Shown: positions 35,752-46,980, counted from the first letter of the stretch. The stretch is 64,000 nt of DNA from Gloeophyllum trabeum ATCC 11539 (GCF_000344685.1 NW_006920410.1:1882608-1946607), one strand, 5' to 3'. The notes: generated from the sequence alone by a model not told the origin. Program-made: numbers and translations.

Positions 35752-37286
35752 TCAACCTCGAGTGCCGAAAGCAGCGCGCCATACCGCCTGCCACGACTTG
35801 ACTACCGACTGGAACATTCCCAGCACGGGAGGCGAAACGTTGGGTAGGCTGTCGTTCATTTTGCCTCTCGTATCCTGCACAACGTCCGGGAAGCTCCCGG
35901 GCATCGATGGGCTCGCTGGTAGCGTTGGCGTAGGCTCCTGGGTGGAGTCGGCAGGTTTCACGTTCGACCTTGGCTGACTCTTGTGCAATATCTGAGACAG
36001 AGGTGTAGTGCGCGTTTGGTCGAGATAGGCCTGAGGGTAAAGCATATAGGCCCTTGTCGGTCGAGCATCCTTGAAGATGCGAGGTAATATATGCACCCCT
36101 TTCGGTGGAGGCGGTACCAAAGGTTTGTCTGTCTTCTGTATGGCAGTGGGTACCGGTACCTGCACATTAACCAATTTGGGAGCCAGCGCTGGCCGACGGA
36201 CTGGTAAACGGGTCGTAGCTGTGTTGGTCGAGGTGCTCTTTGTTGTATTCTCTACCTCGGGCAGGCTCTCCTGATTCCGATCCGCGATACGAGAGGTGCC
36301 AGTGACCAGGACATTCTCCGCAGAGACCAAGGCGTTCTTTCCCGAGACAGTCAGACCGCAGGTGAGATTGCTCGTACAAGCTGAGGCTGGTCCAGATGTC
36401 CTCCAAAAAGTTTTACTGTCGCGTCGAGGTAGCTTCGATGTACTCGGCACCCCGTTTGTTGATTCGCTCGGAGGTCCAGCCGGACGGGGGCCATCCACCT
36501 TTGTCAAACCCTTCATAAAGTGGAAATGGCGGATACCAGCGACAGAGAAAGAACATCCGAAGCAGCCAGAACTATGTGCCTTATCGGAGACAGACGAGCT
36601 CAGAGTTTTACGCTTGCCAGAACGAGACGCTGACGCTGCAGCGGCTGCCTTAGCCTTCCGAGCGGCCACTATCCTCTCCGCTTCCTCCAGCCTTGCGACA
36701 AGATTGTCCAGTCCTAGACGCGCCCTTGGAGTTGGAGGGCAAGCGGCGGCTTGGCAAATCGCAAGGCGTTCATGCTTCTCTGCCCAGTCGTGAGCGGCAG
36801 TCTCTACTCGAAGCTTTAGGGCGTCGAGGAGCTGCTCAGTGGCCGGCCTACCCCGTATGCGATTGAGAAATGGAAATACACATGAAGTGACACCTACCGA
36901 GGCCGTTCGACCACTTTCTGGCAACCGGCATCCTTGTCATGGACATCCCGGTGGTCAAAATCCGTTCGAGGGGACGAAATATCTTCAGGCTCCTCGGAGA
37001 TCACGAAGGGCCGGGTCTCTGAGGCTTCCTCTTCTTCGTCCAGTGGCTTTACCTTTATAGGCCTATGCCTTCCTCCCGTCTTCCTGGACCTAGGTAGGAT
37101 CCGGTTCGATATCGGCTGAAGAACTCTAGCAGAACTTGATCCGGCGTGCGGCCTTTTCGCTGGGTGGGCATACTTGAGGGCATAAGCTTTCGACCGGAGT
37201 TTCTTGGCTTCCAGACCTTCCAGAGGTGCATCGTCCCCGTCGCCGAGCCGCACCACCCCCGACCTGTAATTAAGGGCTTTCACCAT
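35752..37286 (-). CDS. Hypothetical protein with a predicted helical segment and proline-rich C-terminus
   Basis: I do not recognise a family. The start at 37286 gives MVKALNYRSGVVRLGDGDDAP. One 50-nt intron (36848-36897) joins ERPR to PATEQLLDALKLRV, giving 494 aa. The N-terminal third is charged (Lys/Arg then a short Asp/Glu run, DEEEEASE). The middle holds a helix-prone segment, ATEQLLDALKLRVETAAHDW, and after it LVARLEEAERIVAARKAKAAAAAS, which may form a coiled coil. The remainder is Ser/Thr/Pro-rich and probably disordered, but includes a denser patch (VHILPRIFKDARPTRAYMLYPQAYL) that looks selected. The splice junction keeps frame and the frame is long, so I believe the gene is real. No signal peptide or membrane helix is visible. 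Confidence 0.7.
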
Positions 37287-37761
37287 CCCTGGGGACGGCC
37301 AGCAAGACCCGACTGCCTTGGAGAGAGAACTGATGTATCGCAGACAGAAACGAGTGAGAGACGCGCCCAGGCGCTATGGTGTTTGGAACAGACGAGACAC
37401 AGAAGAAACAACGGAAGCATTGTCGGGACGAGTCCGACGTGCAAATGACCGGACTTCGAAATGTGACATCTAGATCCATAAACGGCAATGCATTCACTAT
37501 ATCGGGAAACATGGATCCTATTATAATTGAGGGTAGTAATAATGCGGCACAAACCACAAACGAGCGGCTCAGCGAGCCTCCGCGCTCCGGAAAGCAACAA
37601 GTCACTCTCAGAGTCATGGGTTCCTCGGTCTTTGTACAGGTGGCGTATACATTGATACTCAGTACACAAGGTAAGGCGACTCCCCTTTGGGTGAGCAAGC
37701 ATGCGAATAACTCGGAGGCAGCCACAAGCGCAGCCATCTGTCGTCTGTATCTCCGCGAGAA
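37287..37761. other. Promoter-side intergenic region left of the repeat
   Basis: This 475-base space lies upstream of the minus-strand hypothetical gene. A plus-strand frame at 37376-37816 is open but runs into the repeat and has no motif, so I do not call it. Confidence 0.5.
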
Positions 37762-38395
37762 CCCTCGCTTCCTAGCGCGTCCTATTGCATTCCCATTGGT
37801 CGAAAGTTTATGTTAGTCTGAGTTGGGGTCAGAAGTAGTACTTTGATGTCCCCACTACGGTTGACCAGGAGTGTCAGGTCTATCTTGCATTGGCACTTCG
37901 CACTTGCGTTTGGCTGAGGGCACGCCGTGAGTTCGAATCCCGCTGAGAGCAACGGGCAAGGGGCCGTGGGAACGTCCCGGATACTGCCGTACCCCTGTTG
38001 TCACTGTGCTCGACGTTGCCCGACGCGTTGTCGACGATGTCGACGAAGGTTGTGCTGAAACTCCCAAACAAATACTGAAAAAATTGCAATCCTTCTGAAC
38101 AGGCATAAATTTGCAACTATTAGGGTGTAAATGTCTAGAAATGTATAGGTGTTGTATGAAAGTTTGCCCTCGAAGAGTGTGCTGGATAGTGTGGCCATAT
38201 TAGATTTGTCTTGTTGAAGTTCATCGTGGGTCGCGTCACAGATACCACACCACCGCATTTATTCTGCCGCTATTTGTACTCATCTCCTGCCCATGCAGCA
38301 TTTGCAGCTAACAGAGCACACATGTTGCTGAAGCCCGCAAGGCTGGCCAAGGGTGTGTGGCAGACGCCACAATTTCCTTCCCACACTTGCCGACT
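37762..38395 (+). repeat. Left copy of a 634-base direct duplication abutting the N gap
   Basis: Bases 37762-38395 recur at 38975-39607 with one visible difference, a C missing in the right copy after CATTCC. The left copy ends exactly at the first N and the right copy begins exactly after the last N. That is the pattern of two contigs with overlapping ends that were scaffolded rather than merged, so this is probably a false duplication. Confidence 0.85.
37856..38044 (+). repeat. SINE-like repeat element, copy A
   Basis: A segment of about 189 bases that recurs in the right duplicate (39068-39256) and, inverted, at 39949-40148. It contains GAGTTCGAATCCCGC, a close match to a tRNA T-arm and Pol III B box, about 70-85 bases in. 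Weaker similarity with the inverted copy continues into an A-rich stretch (AAATACTGAAAAAATTG) to about 38100. A tRNA-like head plus AT-rich tail suggests a SINE, but no A box could be placed with confidence. Confidence 0.5.
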
Positions 38396-38974
38396 NNNNN
38401 NNNNNNNNNNNNNNNNNNNNNNNNNNNNNNNNNNNNNNNNNNNNNNNNNNNNNNNNNNNNNNNNNNNNNNNNNNNNNNNNNNNNNNNNNNNNNNNNNNNN
38501 NNNNNNNNNNNNNNNNNNNNNNNNNNNNNNNNNNNNNNNNNNNNNNNNNNNNNNNNNNNNNNNNNNNNNNNNNNNNNNNNNNNNNNNNNNNNNNNNNNNN
38601 NNNNNNNNNNNNNNNNNNNNNNNNNNNNNNNNNNNNNNNNNNNNNNNNNNNNNNNNNNNNNNNNNNNNNNNNNNNNNNNNNNNNNNNNNNNNNNNNNNNN
38701 NNNNNNNNNNNNNNNNNNNNNNNNNNNNNNNNNNNNNNNNNNNNNNNNNNNNNNNNNNNNNNNNNNNNNNNNNNNNNNNNNNNNNNNNNNNNNNNNNNNN
38801 NNNNNNNNNNNNNNNNNNNNNNNNNNNNNNNNNNNNNNNNNNNNNNNNNNNNNNNNNNNNNNNNNNNNNNNNNNNNNNNNNNNNNNNNNNNNNNNNNNNN
38901 NNNNNNNNNNNNNNNNNNNNNNNNNNNNNNNNNNNNNNNNNNNNNNNNNNNNNNNNNNNNNNNNNNNNNNNNNN
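38396..38974. other. Assembly gap (579 N)
   Basis: A run of 579 unknown bases. Frames that read through it are meaningless. Its flanks are near-identical, so the gap length and even its existence are doubtful. Confidence 0.99.
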
Positions 38975-39607
38975 CCCTCGCTTCCTAGCGCGTCCTATTG
39001 CATTCCATTGGTCGAAAGTTTATGTTAGTCTGAGTTGGGGTCAGAAGTAGTACTTTGATGTCCCCACTACGGTTGACCAGGAGTGTCAGGTCTATCTTGC
39101 ATTGGCACTTCGCACTTGCGTTTGGCTGAGGGCACGCCGTGAGTTCGAATCCCGCTGAGAGCAACGGGCAAGGGGCCGTGGGAACGTCCCGGATACTGCC
39201 GTACCCCTGTTGTCACTGTGCTCGACGTTGCCCGACGCGTTGTCGACGATGTCGACGAAGGTTGTGCTGAAACTCCCAAACAAATACTGAAAAAATTGCA
39301 ATCCTTCTGAACAGGCATAAATTTGCAACTATTAGGGTGTAAATGTCTAGAAATGTATAGGTGTTGTATGAAAGTTTGCCCTCGAAGAGTGTGCTGGATA
39401 GTGTGGCCATATTAGATTTGTCTTGTTGAAGTTCATCGTGGGTCGCGTCACAGATACCACACCACCGCATTTATTCTGCCGCTATTTGTACTCATCTCCT
39501 GCCCATGCAGCATTTGCAGCTAACAGAGCACACATGTTGCTGAAGCCCGCAAGGCTGGCCAAGGGTGTGTGGCAGACGCCACAATTTCCTTCCCACACTT
39601 GCCGACT
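38975..39607 (+). repeat. Right copy of the direct duplication
   Basis: 633 bases matching 37762-38395 with one single-base deletion. It begins at the first base after the gap. The sequence then continues as unique DNA (ACCTAATGCGG) where the left copy meets the gap. Confidence 0.85.
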
Positions 39608-39948
39608 ACCTAATGCGGTAGCAGGTCGGGACCGTCGAACATGCGTGTGTTTGCTCCCTTGCAATTCGCCGCGACGCGTTACTAGTAGTATAGGGGGAAT
39701 GCGCAACGGCGTCGGATATGGATTAGTTTCATTGACATTGGCGCGCACGTCAATGCTCCCTATCTCAATTGTAGAGTTTGTCTTTATATTGAACGCACCT
39801 CTTGACTCGCAACATTGATTGTGCAACGACTTCTCGCATAGCTCCTCAAATGAACAGAATAATTGATATTAAATAGGTTGGTACAATAAGCTCAGAAGGA
39901 ACCAATTTTTTCCATGTATTTTTAGGAATATTCATCGCTTAACATTTG
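39608..39948. other. AT-rich spacer between repeat copies
   Basis: A 341-base stretch with falling GC. It includes a segment (about 39885-39940) that aligns loosely, inverted, with the A-rich tail of repeat copy A. No gene is visible. Confidence 0.45.
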
Positions 39949-40148
39949 TCGACATCGCCGACAACAGCGTCGACAACGCGTCGGGCAACGTCGAGCACAG
40001 TGACAACAGGGGTACGGCAGTATCCGGGACGTTCCCACGGCCCCTTGCCCGTTGCTCTCAGCGGGATTCGAACTCACGGCGTGCCCTCAGCCAAACGCAA
40101 GTGCGAAGTGCAAATGCAAAATAGACCTGACACTCCTGGTCAACCGTA
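39949..40148 (-). repeat. SINE-like repeat element, inverted copy C
   Basis: The reverse complement of 37856-38044 (and 39068-39256), with scattered substitutions (for example ATTTTGCATTTGC against ATCTTGCATTGGC) and an extra 11-12 bases near the GTCGAC-rich end. The divergence shows this is a true second insertion, unlike the contig-end duplicate. With copy A it forms a long inverted repeat. Confidence 0.75.
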
Positions 40149-40516
40149 CCCCACTGTCGGATGTCCTTTCTCTCAACTGCAAGATCCGGATACTATATGT
40201 GTTTCCTGGACGCCGATACTATGGTGAGATGGTATTCATAGAATTATGCTACCAATAGATCGGTTCTATTTTCAGCAGGAGATAACGGAGTGAAGGTGCT
40301 TTACGACTGGGTAACTGTCGTGTCGCTCTGGTTCTTGTCAATATTAAGAAAGAGCGACCGTCGAACGGCGAATATCCAATGTTGAGATAGGAAACTACTC
40401 GATACATAGTAATTGTGTTGGGTATGCATAGAATGGTAAGGATTTGTTGAAAATCCGAGTAATACACGCCCTCATCAACCCGCGGCTAAATAGACCACCA
40501 TTGTCCACTTGCAAGC
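40149..40516. other. Intergenic region, repeat to MetE-like gene 1
   Basis: This 368-base space contains the 3' flank of the minus-strand MetE-like gene. No motif or gene is visible. Confidence 0.5.
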
Positions 40517-42360
40517 TTACACGTCCGACCAGATCTCCTTGGCAGTCTCCACCGTCAGCGTAAGTTTCTTCCTCATGTCCTCAGAGCTGACGCGATTCCC
40601 TTCGGCGTGCGAAGCAAATCCGCACTGTGGACTGATGCAGAGCCTGACAGAAACGCCAGTGTCAAGGCGCAACTCTCAGCGCTTCAGAGACGGAAAACTC
40701 ACTGGTTCAAAGCCTCCTCCTTCGACCGCTTCTCGGTGCCTTCCGCAATGGTCACGGCAGCTTCGTGCACTCGCTTTTTCAATTCTTCTTTATCTTCCAG
40801 CTGCGAGGCAACACCCAAGTCTCAACCGCTGAGCTATAAATCGAGCCTGATGTACTCACCTGCGGGAACTTTGAAGTGATCAACCCGAGGATAACCACTT
40901 TATTCTTGGGCAAGAACTTCAGGGGCTCGAAAGTACCCGCGCGTTCGGTATCGTATTCAAGCTAAAAGTTTTGTACTAAGCACTCGGGACGCGAACAATT
41001 TTAGGGTCCGACACCAGCTCACATAATAGCAATCCACGTCGATCTCATTGAAGAGTTTGACAGCAATGCGGTCGTATCCGCCTTCACTGAAGTGCCTACC
41101 ATCCTGTATGCGGGTCAGGCAAATAGTAATCAAATTCACGATCAGAGTTGAGCGGCTTACTCACCCTGAAGTTACCTCGACATAAATGTAGCCCGATGGT
41201 CATGTCCGCAGGCCGATCCCTTAGGCAATCGTTGTAGACCCGCACATATGTGTTAAGAAGAGCTTCGTGGTCAACGCCAGCTTCGGTCATCCCCTTGATC
41301 ATGGACTCAGCGCAGAAATAACACAGAAGAGGATCGTCAAATTGGATGTTCCCTGTTAAGCAAAAGGAGCAGTAACCGCGTGTCAGAACACTGATGATAC
41401 TTTGTCTTTAATAGCGTACTCACGGCAGCCGAGAGCATATAAATCCTTGATTTCCTCCCTGTAAGCCTGGGCGATGTCGGCGAAATATTCGTCTGCGTGA
41501 GTTTCTGATTGTCAGAGGACCAGCGCTTCCTTTCAACCCTGTCCCCTCAGACTAACCGTCGTTGGAATACACGTTCTTGTCGTACGCATATGGACCGTGC
41601 CGTAAATGGAACCACTCCGGAGCACAAACGGTGATTTTGAGGTTTCGGTGCTCCTATTAACCGACGCTTGACATTCAGAGCTCGATACTTGGAACATCCT
41701 GAGAATAACGCACCTCGGGCTTCGTAATGGACTTCAAGTATTCGAACTGATCCTTGTAGAAAGGTTTTGTCCGTCTGAGCTTTCCCTGAAATTCGACGGG
41801 AGATTAAATTCGAGACGATACGGTACCAAAGTAGTGGACGCACCACGCAGATGTGCGAAGTTCCGCCCTTGCCCTCTGCAAGTTTCTTGAATGCAGGGAC
41901 ATCCGGAACATAGTCCTAAAGGAATGGTGTCAGATCAAGACGACGGGGACTATCATGAGGGCCCACCATGAACATGTGCAGAGGCACTATAAACAGTCAT
42001 TAGTCTTGGTGAAGACGGATCCATCAATACTCACCGTCAGGGATGTACTTCATTCCTTCCAAGTTGTCGAATACGCCGTCAAAGAACATGTGTCTGGATC
42101 ATTGCGAAGTGAATTCCAGCCTTACTCATTGCCATCACATCTCACCTCCTAAACTCCCCGTCGGTAATCGACTTGATGCCTACCTCCCTCTGCATCTGTA
42201 CGATGTCATTGATCGCCTTGTCCTCCAGGGGTTTCAGGTCCTGGGCGGTGCATTTCCCGGCATCGTATTCAGCCCGCTTCGCCAACAGGTAGTCCGGTCG
42301 CTTCAGTGAACCAATATGGTCAGCGCGGAACGGGGGATGGAGCTTCAAGCTGGAGGACAT
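40517..42360 (-). CDS. Cobalamin-independent methionine synthase C-terminal-like (MetE-C/UROD-like), paralogue 1
   Basis: A single-domain relative of the catalytic half of MetE (the archaeal MetE-like type), not the two-domain fungal Met6. The start at 42360 gives MSSSLKLHPPFRADHIGSLKRP, with the conserved RADHIGSL. Then come EVGIKSITDGEFRR (substrate-binding strand), and near 41180-41230 GLHLCRGNFR, whose His and Cys match the zinc ligands H-x-C of MetE. Further on are VDCYY and LEYDTERAGTFEPL (likely the Glu ligand), LGLITSKFPQ, and near 40590-40640 CISPQCGFASHAEGN, with the final zinc Cys. About ten short introns are present. The end is ETAKEIWSDV, stop 40517-40519. MetE transfers methyl from methyltetrahydrofolate to homocysteine; the methyl donor and acceptor of this short family in fungi are not established. 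Confidence 0.85.
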
Positions 42361-43146
42361 AATGAGCGATTTCAGGGAGTGATTTCAGACACAGAGGAGC
42401 TAACTACCGGGTTTTAAGGTGCCACCCATATGCGCAACGGCCGATCTCTAAATTGTGGATAAACGGTTCACCATGGGCCCTGTGCCGCGTCGGGTATGGC
42501 AGCTGGCAAAACAGCACTGCAGCCTCCGAATATCATTTCGATCAGGTGGCCAAATGGGCCGCCACTGTCCCAGGCTCTGTAGTTCTGCTTCCAAATGGAT
42601 GGCCGACTATAGGTGAACTTCTGACCCCAAAGGGCGTCATGAGCAAGTCGGGAGACATACTTGTGACATGGACTCAACTATTCGCGGAAATAGCTTATCG
42701 GAACACTCCCAAACCCAGGGGGACTAGTCCTCATAGTTAGTCAGTCAATCAAATCGAGAGCATGAGTACATCCAGGTGACCTTCCGGAATGCTGTTATCC
42801 TGCACCCTGCGTACGGGATCCTTTAATGCTGCCCTACCTGAACGTATTACGCAGCCCAATCATCTCGCCTACGTTGTTAGGACTGGCTTGACTAACCCCG
42901 CCATGTGTCTGTAGATCCCCGGCGAATGGCTGTAAGACGGAAAGAAGGCGGCTGTCTTCACACAGGCTAAGTTTACATCTCAGTAGAGCGTGGCAGATGC
43001 GGCACGGCCACCAGGAAGGAAGTAGGTATATGGTGATGTCAAACGTCAGATAGATCCTATTGTCGGTAATATACCGGGACTAGACACTTTCGGGCTGGTG
43101 TCTTCTGCTGACTATACGATCGCGAATGCTACTGAGCCTCAAGCCG
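42361..43146. other. Intergenic region between the MetE-like paralogues
   Basis: This 786-base space is the promoter of paralogue 1 (left) and the 3' flank of paralogue 2 (right). A plus-strand frame at 42453-42740 has no motif. No repeat or RNA gene is visible. Confidence 0.5.
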
Positions 43147-45049
43147 TTACACCCCACACCTCCTTTGCCGTATCCACCACAAGCCGCAACTTCTCCCACT
43201 GGTCCTATGTGAACAATTCCTCAGTAACGTCAGTAGCAAAGGCCACGCGTAGATATTCACCTTTTCTGTCAAAGGATTTCCTTCCCAGACGGAAGCGAAG
43301 CCACATTGCGGGCTGATGCATAACCTTGAATCAGACGGAGACCCGTTATCACATGAGAAGGCGGCTCAAAGAGAATCCAAGAAGTCTGAACTTACTGGTC
43401 AAGAGCCGTCTCTCTCGACCGAGTTGGAATACCTTCCTTCGAGATTATTTGGGCAGCTTCGTGAATGCGTCTTTTTAAGGCCTCCTTGGACTCCAGCTGG
43501 AACTGGGGTTGAGATTCTCCAATGGAGGGTCTTGGAGGCAGGCTCACCTCAGGACTCTTCGTCGTAACAAGACCGAGGACCGCCACCTTATCCAGTGGTA
43601 GGTACTTCAGAGGACCGAAATCGCCAGCACGTTCAGTATCATATTCCAGCTACAACAGTGAATGTTCACATAAGCATGGGAATGGATGGTCTTGTTGCAT
43701 AACATATCACACATAAAAGCAGTCCACGTCGAGGCCAGTGAAGACCTTCTCGGCAATCCGGGCGTAGCCTCCCTCGGCATAATGTAGCCCACCCTGAGCG
43801 TATCTTCAGCTCAGGTGATAAATGATAGCAATTTGAGCCTACCTTGAAATTTCCGCGGCACATGTGCACTCCTACTGTCATACCTACCGGCCTTTCTTTG
43901 AGGCAAGAATTTATGGCTTTAATGTAGGTGTCGAGCAAGTAGTCGAAGTCATCCCCAGCCTCCTTCATACCAGACACCATGCGCTCATCGCAGAAAAAGC
44001 AGAAAGTCGCATCGTCGAATTGGATGTTTCCTGTATTGAGGCACGGCGATCAGAGCTTCCTCCAATTTTACGGGACCATCCAGGGTGCAGCCAACCAAGG
44101 ACCAGACTTACTGCACCCGAGACGATACAGATCTTGGATCTCTTCTTGATAGGCCTTTGCGAGGTCATTGAAGTATTCCTCTGTGAGAGCATCCTTCTGA
44201 GAAAAGGTCAACGCCGATCAAACTTATGTACACACCGTCGCTGTTGTACACGGATAAATCGTAGGTAAGGTCAGATCCGTGGCGTTGATGGAACCAAGTT
44301 GGAGGACACATCGTGATCTTCAAGTTCTTGATGTCCTAAGAACGGGATTTCCCAAGGTAAGAAACGGGAATAGCTCGGCCAAGAGACCAAGTATAGGCAT
44401 TAGCTACCTCCTGAGGAACAAGGCTCCTTAAGGCCATGAACTGCTCCGCATACCAAGGTTTAGTTCGTCTGATTTTCCCCTGATATTCAAATTAGGAAGG
44501 ATAGTGCAACGGTGACTATTAGACCAGGATACCGTGCAATAGACAGTCGGAAAATCTTTCATGCCAGCAGCAGTGAGCATTGAGATAAACGGAACATATG
44601 GCTGCGTGTACTCTCTTGACTATCCAGGAGACGCACAACATCTCGGAAAACATACCTTAAACTCGGTAAGAGGCCCTACGCTCGAGCTACAGGTTCAGAA
44701 AGATGCAGTGATGCATGGCATGTACTCACGGTTCGGGATGAAGGTCATCCCTTCCAGTTTGTCGAACACGCCTTCGAAGAAAAATCCCCTGCGGACAGTA
44801 TCAATCGTGAGCTATATAACAGGACAAGAGAAAGCACCTTCTCAGCTCCCCATCAGTGATTGCCTTGATACCAACCTCTTGCTGCGATTGTACCACTTTC
44901 TCTATCGCTGCATCTTCGGCAGCTTTCAGTTCTTCCTGCGTACACTGACCTGCTTCGAACTTCTGGCGTTTATCGAACAAATCCGAAGGCCTAAGCAAGG
45001 AACCTATATGTTCAGCACGAAACGGAGGGTTAAGGCGTCGTGGAGACAT
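43147..45049 (-). CDS. MetE-C/UROD-like methyltransferase, paralogue 2
   Basis: A tandem copy of the neighbouring gene with the same architecture. The start at 45049 gives MSPRRLNPPFRAEHIGSLLRP, then EVGIKAITDGELRR. HMCRGNFK near 43850 carries the His-x-Cys zinc ligands, VDCFY and LEYDTERAGDFGPL carry the Glu, and PQCGFASVWEGNPL near 43280-43310 carries the last Cys. A final 57-nt intron joins NPLTEK to DQWEKLRLVVDTAKEVWGV, stop 43147-43149. The stretch after TTKSPE (about 43490-43560) reads through as SLPPRPSIGESQPQFQLESKEALKRR and probably includes an unspliced or recently lost intron, because paralogue 1 has an intron there. All metal ligands are kept, so both paralogues should be active. 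Divergence between them is considerable. Confidence 0.84.
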
Positions 45050-45925
45050 GTCGTAGGTGTGAATGAAGGGCTGTGGGACCTGAACTCCGTGGTCGCTCGT
45101 TGGGTAGTATCAAGCGAGGCGACACTGTATTTATTGATTGCGATGTGCACGTTGTTCGCTTCCCTTTTTCAAGCGTCTCCGTACAAACCGGTATCGAAGT
45201 CCGATACTGGCACCACTGTGAGAAGTCGTTTGGAGTGCGAGGCACACCCACACAGATAACTATATTGCAAGCCATCCTCAGTACACATAATCCAGGGACA
45301 CGCCAGCTATCGATGGGGAGCACCGAGTACTGCTAGCTGGGGAAGGTACAACGATATCAATATCGAGGACCTCGTGTCAGATCGCCTAGCCAATTTCGTT
45401 ACGGGAGACGGCGAGTCGGAGGCAGGTGATACACTCGTAGCCCGTGGCCACGACGTGCGAAGGATATTTCGTCGTTTGCATAGCAGCCAGAGAACGAAGG
45501 CTTGAATGTACCCGACAAAGAGTCTGAGCAAGCTATCTTTTCTATGCAATATCGCGGGCGTTCATGACGAGGTCGCGGATAGAAGTGCCACTCGTGGCCA
45601 TCAATTGGGACAGATCGAATCCCGAAACGGTAAGTGCACGTGGCGCCCACGCGAAGCAGAAACGCCAGATTGCTGTAGGACGACCGACAAAGACATCCAG
45701 TCCGCAAGCACGGTCGAGAAATCCTCTCCTCAAGGTGAGTTTGTTAAACTATGCCAATCGTATGCTAGGAGCACGTCTGGTCTCGCCTGGATGCTGCGTT
45801 TGAGAGAAATCGGCGGCGTAAGGGGGTGGATGGGCCTGTTGTACTCTGGATGTAGCCCGGCCTCTCATCGTCTCTCGTGTATACTGCGACACAGGGCTAA
45901 CGGCGTACATTCCACAGACTAAGCC
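45050..45925. other. Divergent promoter region, MetE-like paralogue 2 and eL13
   Basis: An 876-base region between divergent genes. Minus-strand frames at 45542-45733 and 45399-45707 have no recognisable motif and no supported splice partners. I see no certain gene, though a small lineage-specific gene cannot be excluded. Confidence 0.45.
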
Positions 45926-46715
45926 ATGGGTTTCCGGCACAACAACGGTTCGTCATAACAATCCTATGATTCGCCTAGGTATTGACTAGGGAATCAGTTC
46001 TCCACGACAACCACTTCAGGAAGGACTGGCAGCGCCGTGTCCGTACATGGTTCAACCAACCCGGCCGCAAGCTCCGCCGACGCAATGCCCGCAAGACTAA
46101 GGCTGCTGCCCTTGGTGTCCGCCCCTTGGCTCCCCTCCGCCCCGCTGTCCGTGGTCAGACTGTACGCTACAACAGGAAACTGCGCGAGGGCCGCGGCTTC
46201 ACTCTCGCTGAGTTGAAGGAGGCTGGCATTGGGCGTAAGGAGGCCCGGGGTATCGGTATCATCGTTGACCACCGCCGGAGAAACCTGAGTGAGGAGGGCA
46301 AGGCCTTGAACGTGCAGCGGTTGCAGGCGTACAAGGAGAAGCTCATCGTCTTCCCCAAGAACGCCAAGAAGCCTAAGAAGGGTGACTCGACTGTATGTTT
46401 TTATATGCTTCAAGGCAAGCACGGGACAGCTCTTACTGACTGGCATTCATCAGGGCGACGACCTTAAAGCCCCGACTACCCGCGCTGCCCTCCCCCTTCC
46501 CACCCCCTATGAGCACGAGGCTCCCCGCAAAATCACTGGTGAGGAGCGTGAGTTCGAGGCCTACAAGACTCTGCGTGAGTCATGGGCTCTCCAGAGACAC
46601 GAGGGTAAACGTAAGGCGAACGCCGCCAAGGTCCGTTCCTTTTCCTGTTTGTGTTATATATATATGTTTATTCGTTCTGCAGAGAGACGAGGAGGAGGCC
46701 AACAAGAAGAAGTAA
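45926..46715 (+). CDS. rpl13: 60S ribosomal protein eL13
   Basis: A structural protein of the large cytosolic ribosomal subunit. Four exons (45926-45947, 45998-46392, 46454-46630, 46683-46715) sum to 627 nt, giving 208 aa, a normal length. The first exon is only 22 nt and encodes MGFRHNN; the split codon gives [17 protein letters not shown]. Then follow [48 protein letters not shown] and [10 protein letters not shown], all diagnostic. The last exon encodes [10 protein letters not shown]. Codon choice is strongly biased to C-ending codons, as expected for a highly expressed gene. I looked for snoRNA boxes in the introns and found none that convince. Confidence 0.97.
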
Positions 46716-46980
46716 TCTTGTACTGCGTTCACCCCACCCTTTCTTCTTTGTTCTGTCGGTCATGTTGTCTCATGTATCCTCCAAAAGACTGGGTGCGACG
46801 TCACTCAGGATTATGGTCCATGTTATGCCTCTTGCTATGCTATCAGAGGATCCACGTCGCATAAGCAGATGTGATAAGTGTATCTATTGGCGTAATGGTA
46901 CTGGTCATGTAAGGCGCCGTCTCTATGAAGCACGCTAGTCTGCGCAGTCCTGCGCAGTATCGGAAGTTGCTTGAAACGAT

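Noticed and set aside
37930..37965. Complete tRNA gene around GAGTTCGAATCCCGC
   Set aside because: Only the T-arm part is convincing. No acceptor stem, D-arm or anticodon arm can be folded, and the match is inside a repeat.
37855..38106. Open frame encoding an 83-residue peptide with SGIRTHGVPSAKRK
   Set aside because: It is the reverse reading of a tRNA-like repeat; such GIRTH peptides come from the T-arm sequence GGTTCGAATCC, and the frame is repeated wherever the element is. Not a gene.
38211..39050. Long frames running through the N gap
   Set aside because: They are open only because N codons cannot be stops.
45399..45760. Overlapping minus-strand frames between the MetE-like gene and eL13
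   Set aside because: No motif, no supported introns joining them, and the region is expected to be promoter.
46393..46682. snoRNA in the eL13 introns
   Set aside because: Host genes of this type often carry C/D snoRNAs, but no paired C (RTGATGA) and D (CTGA) boxes are present.
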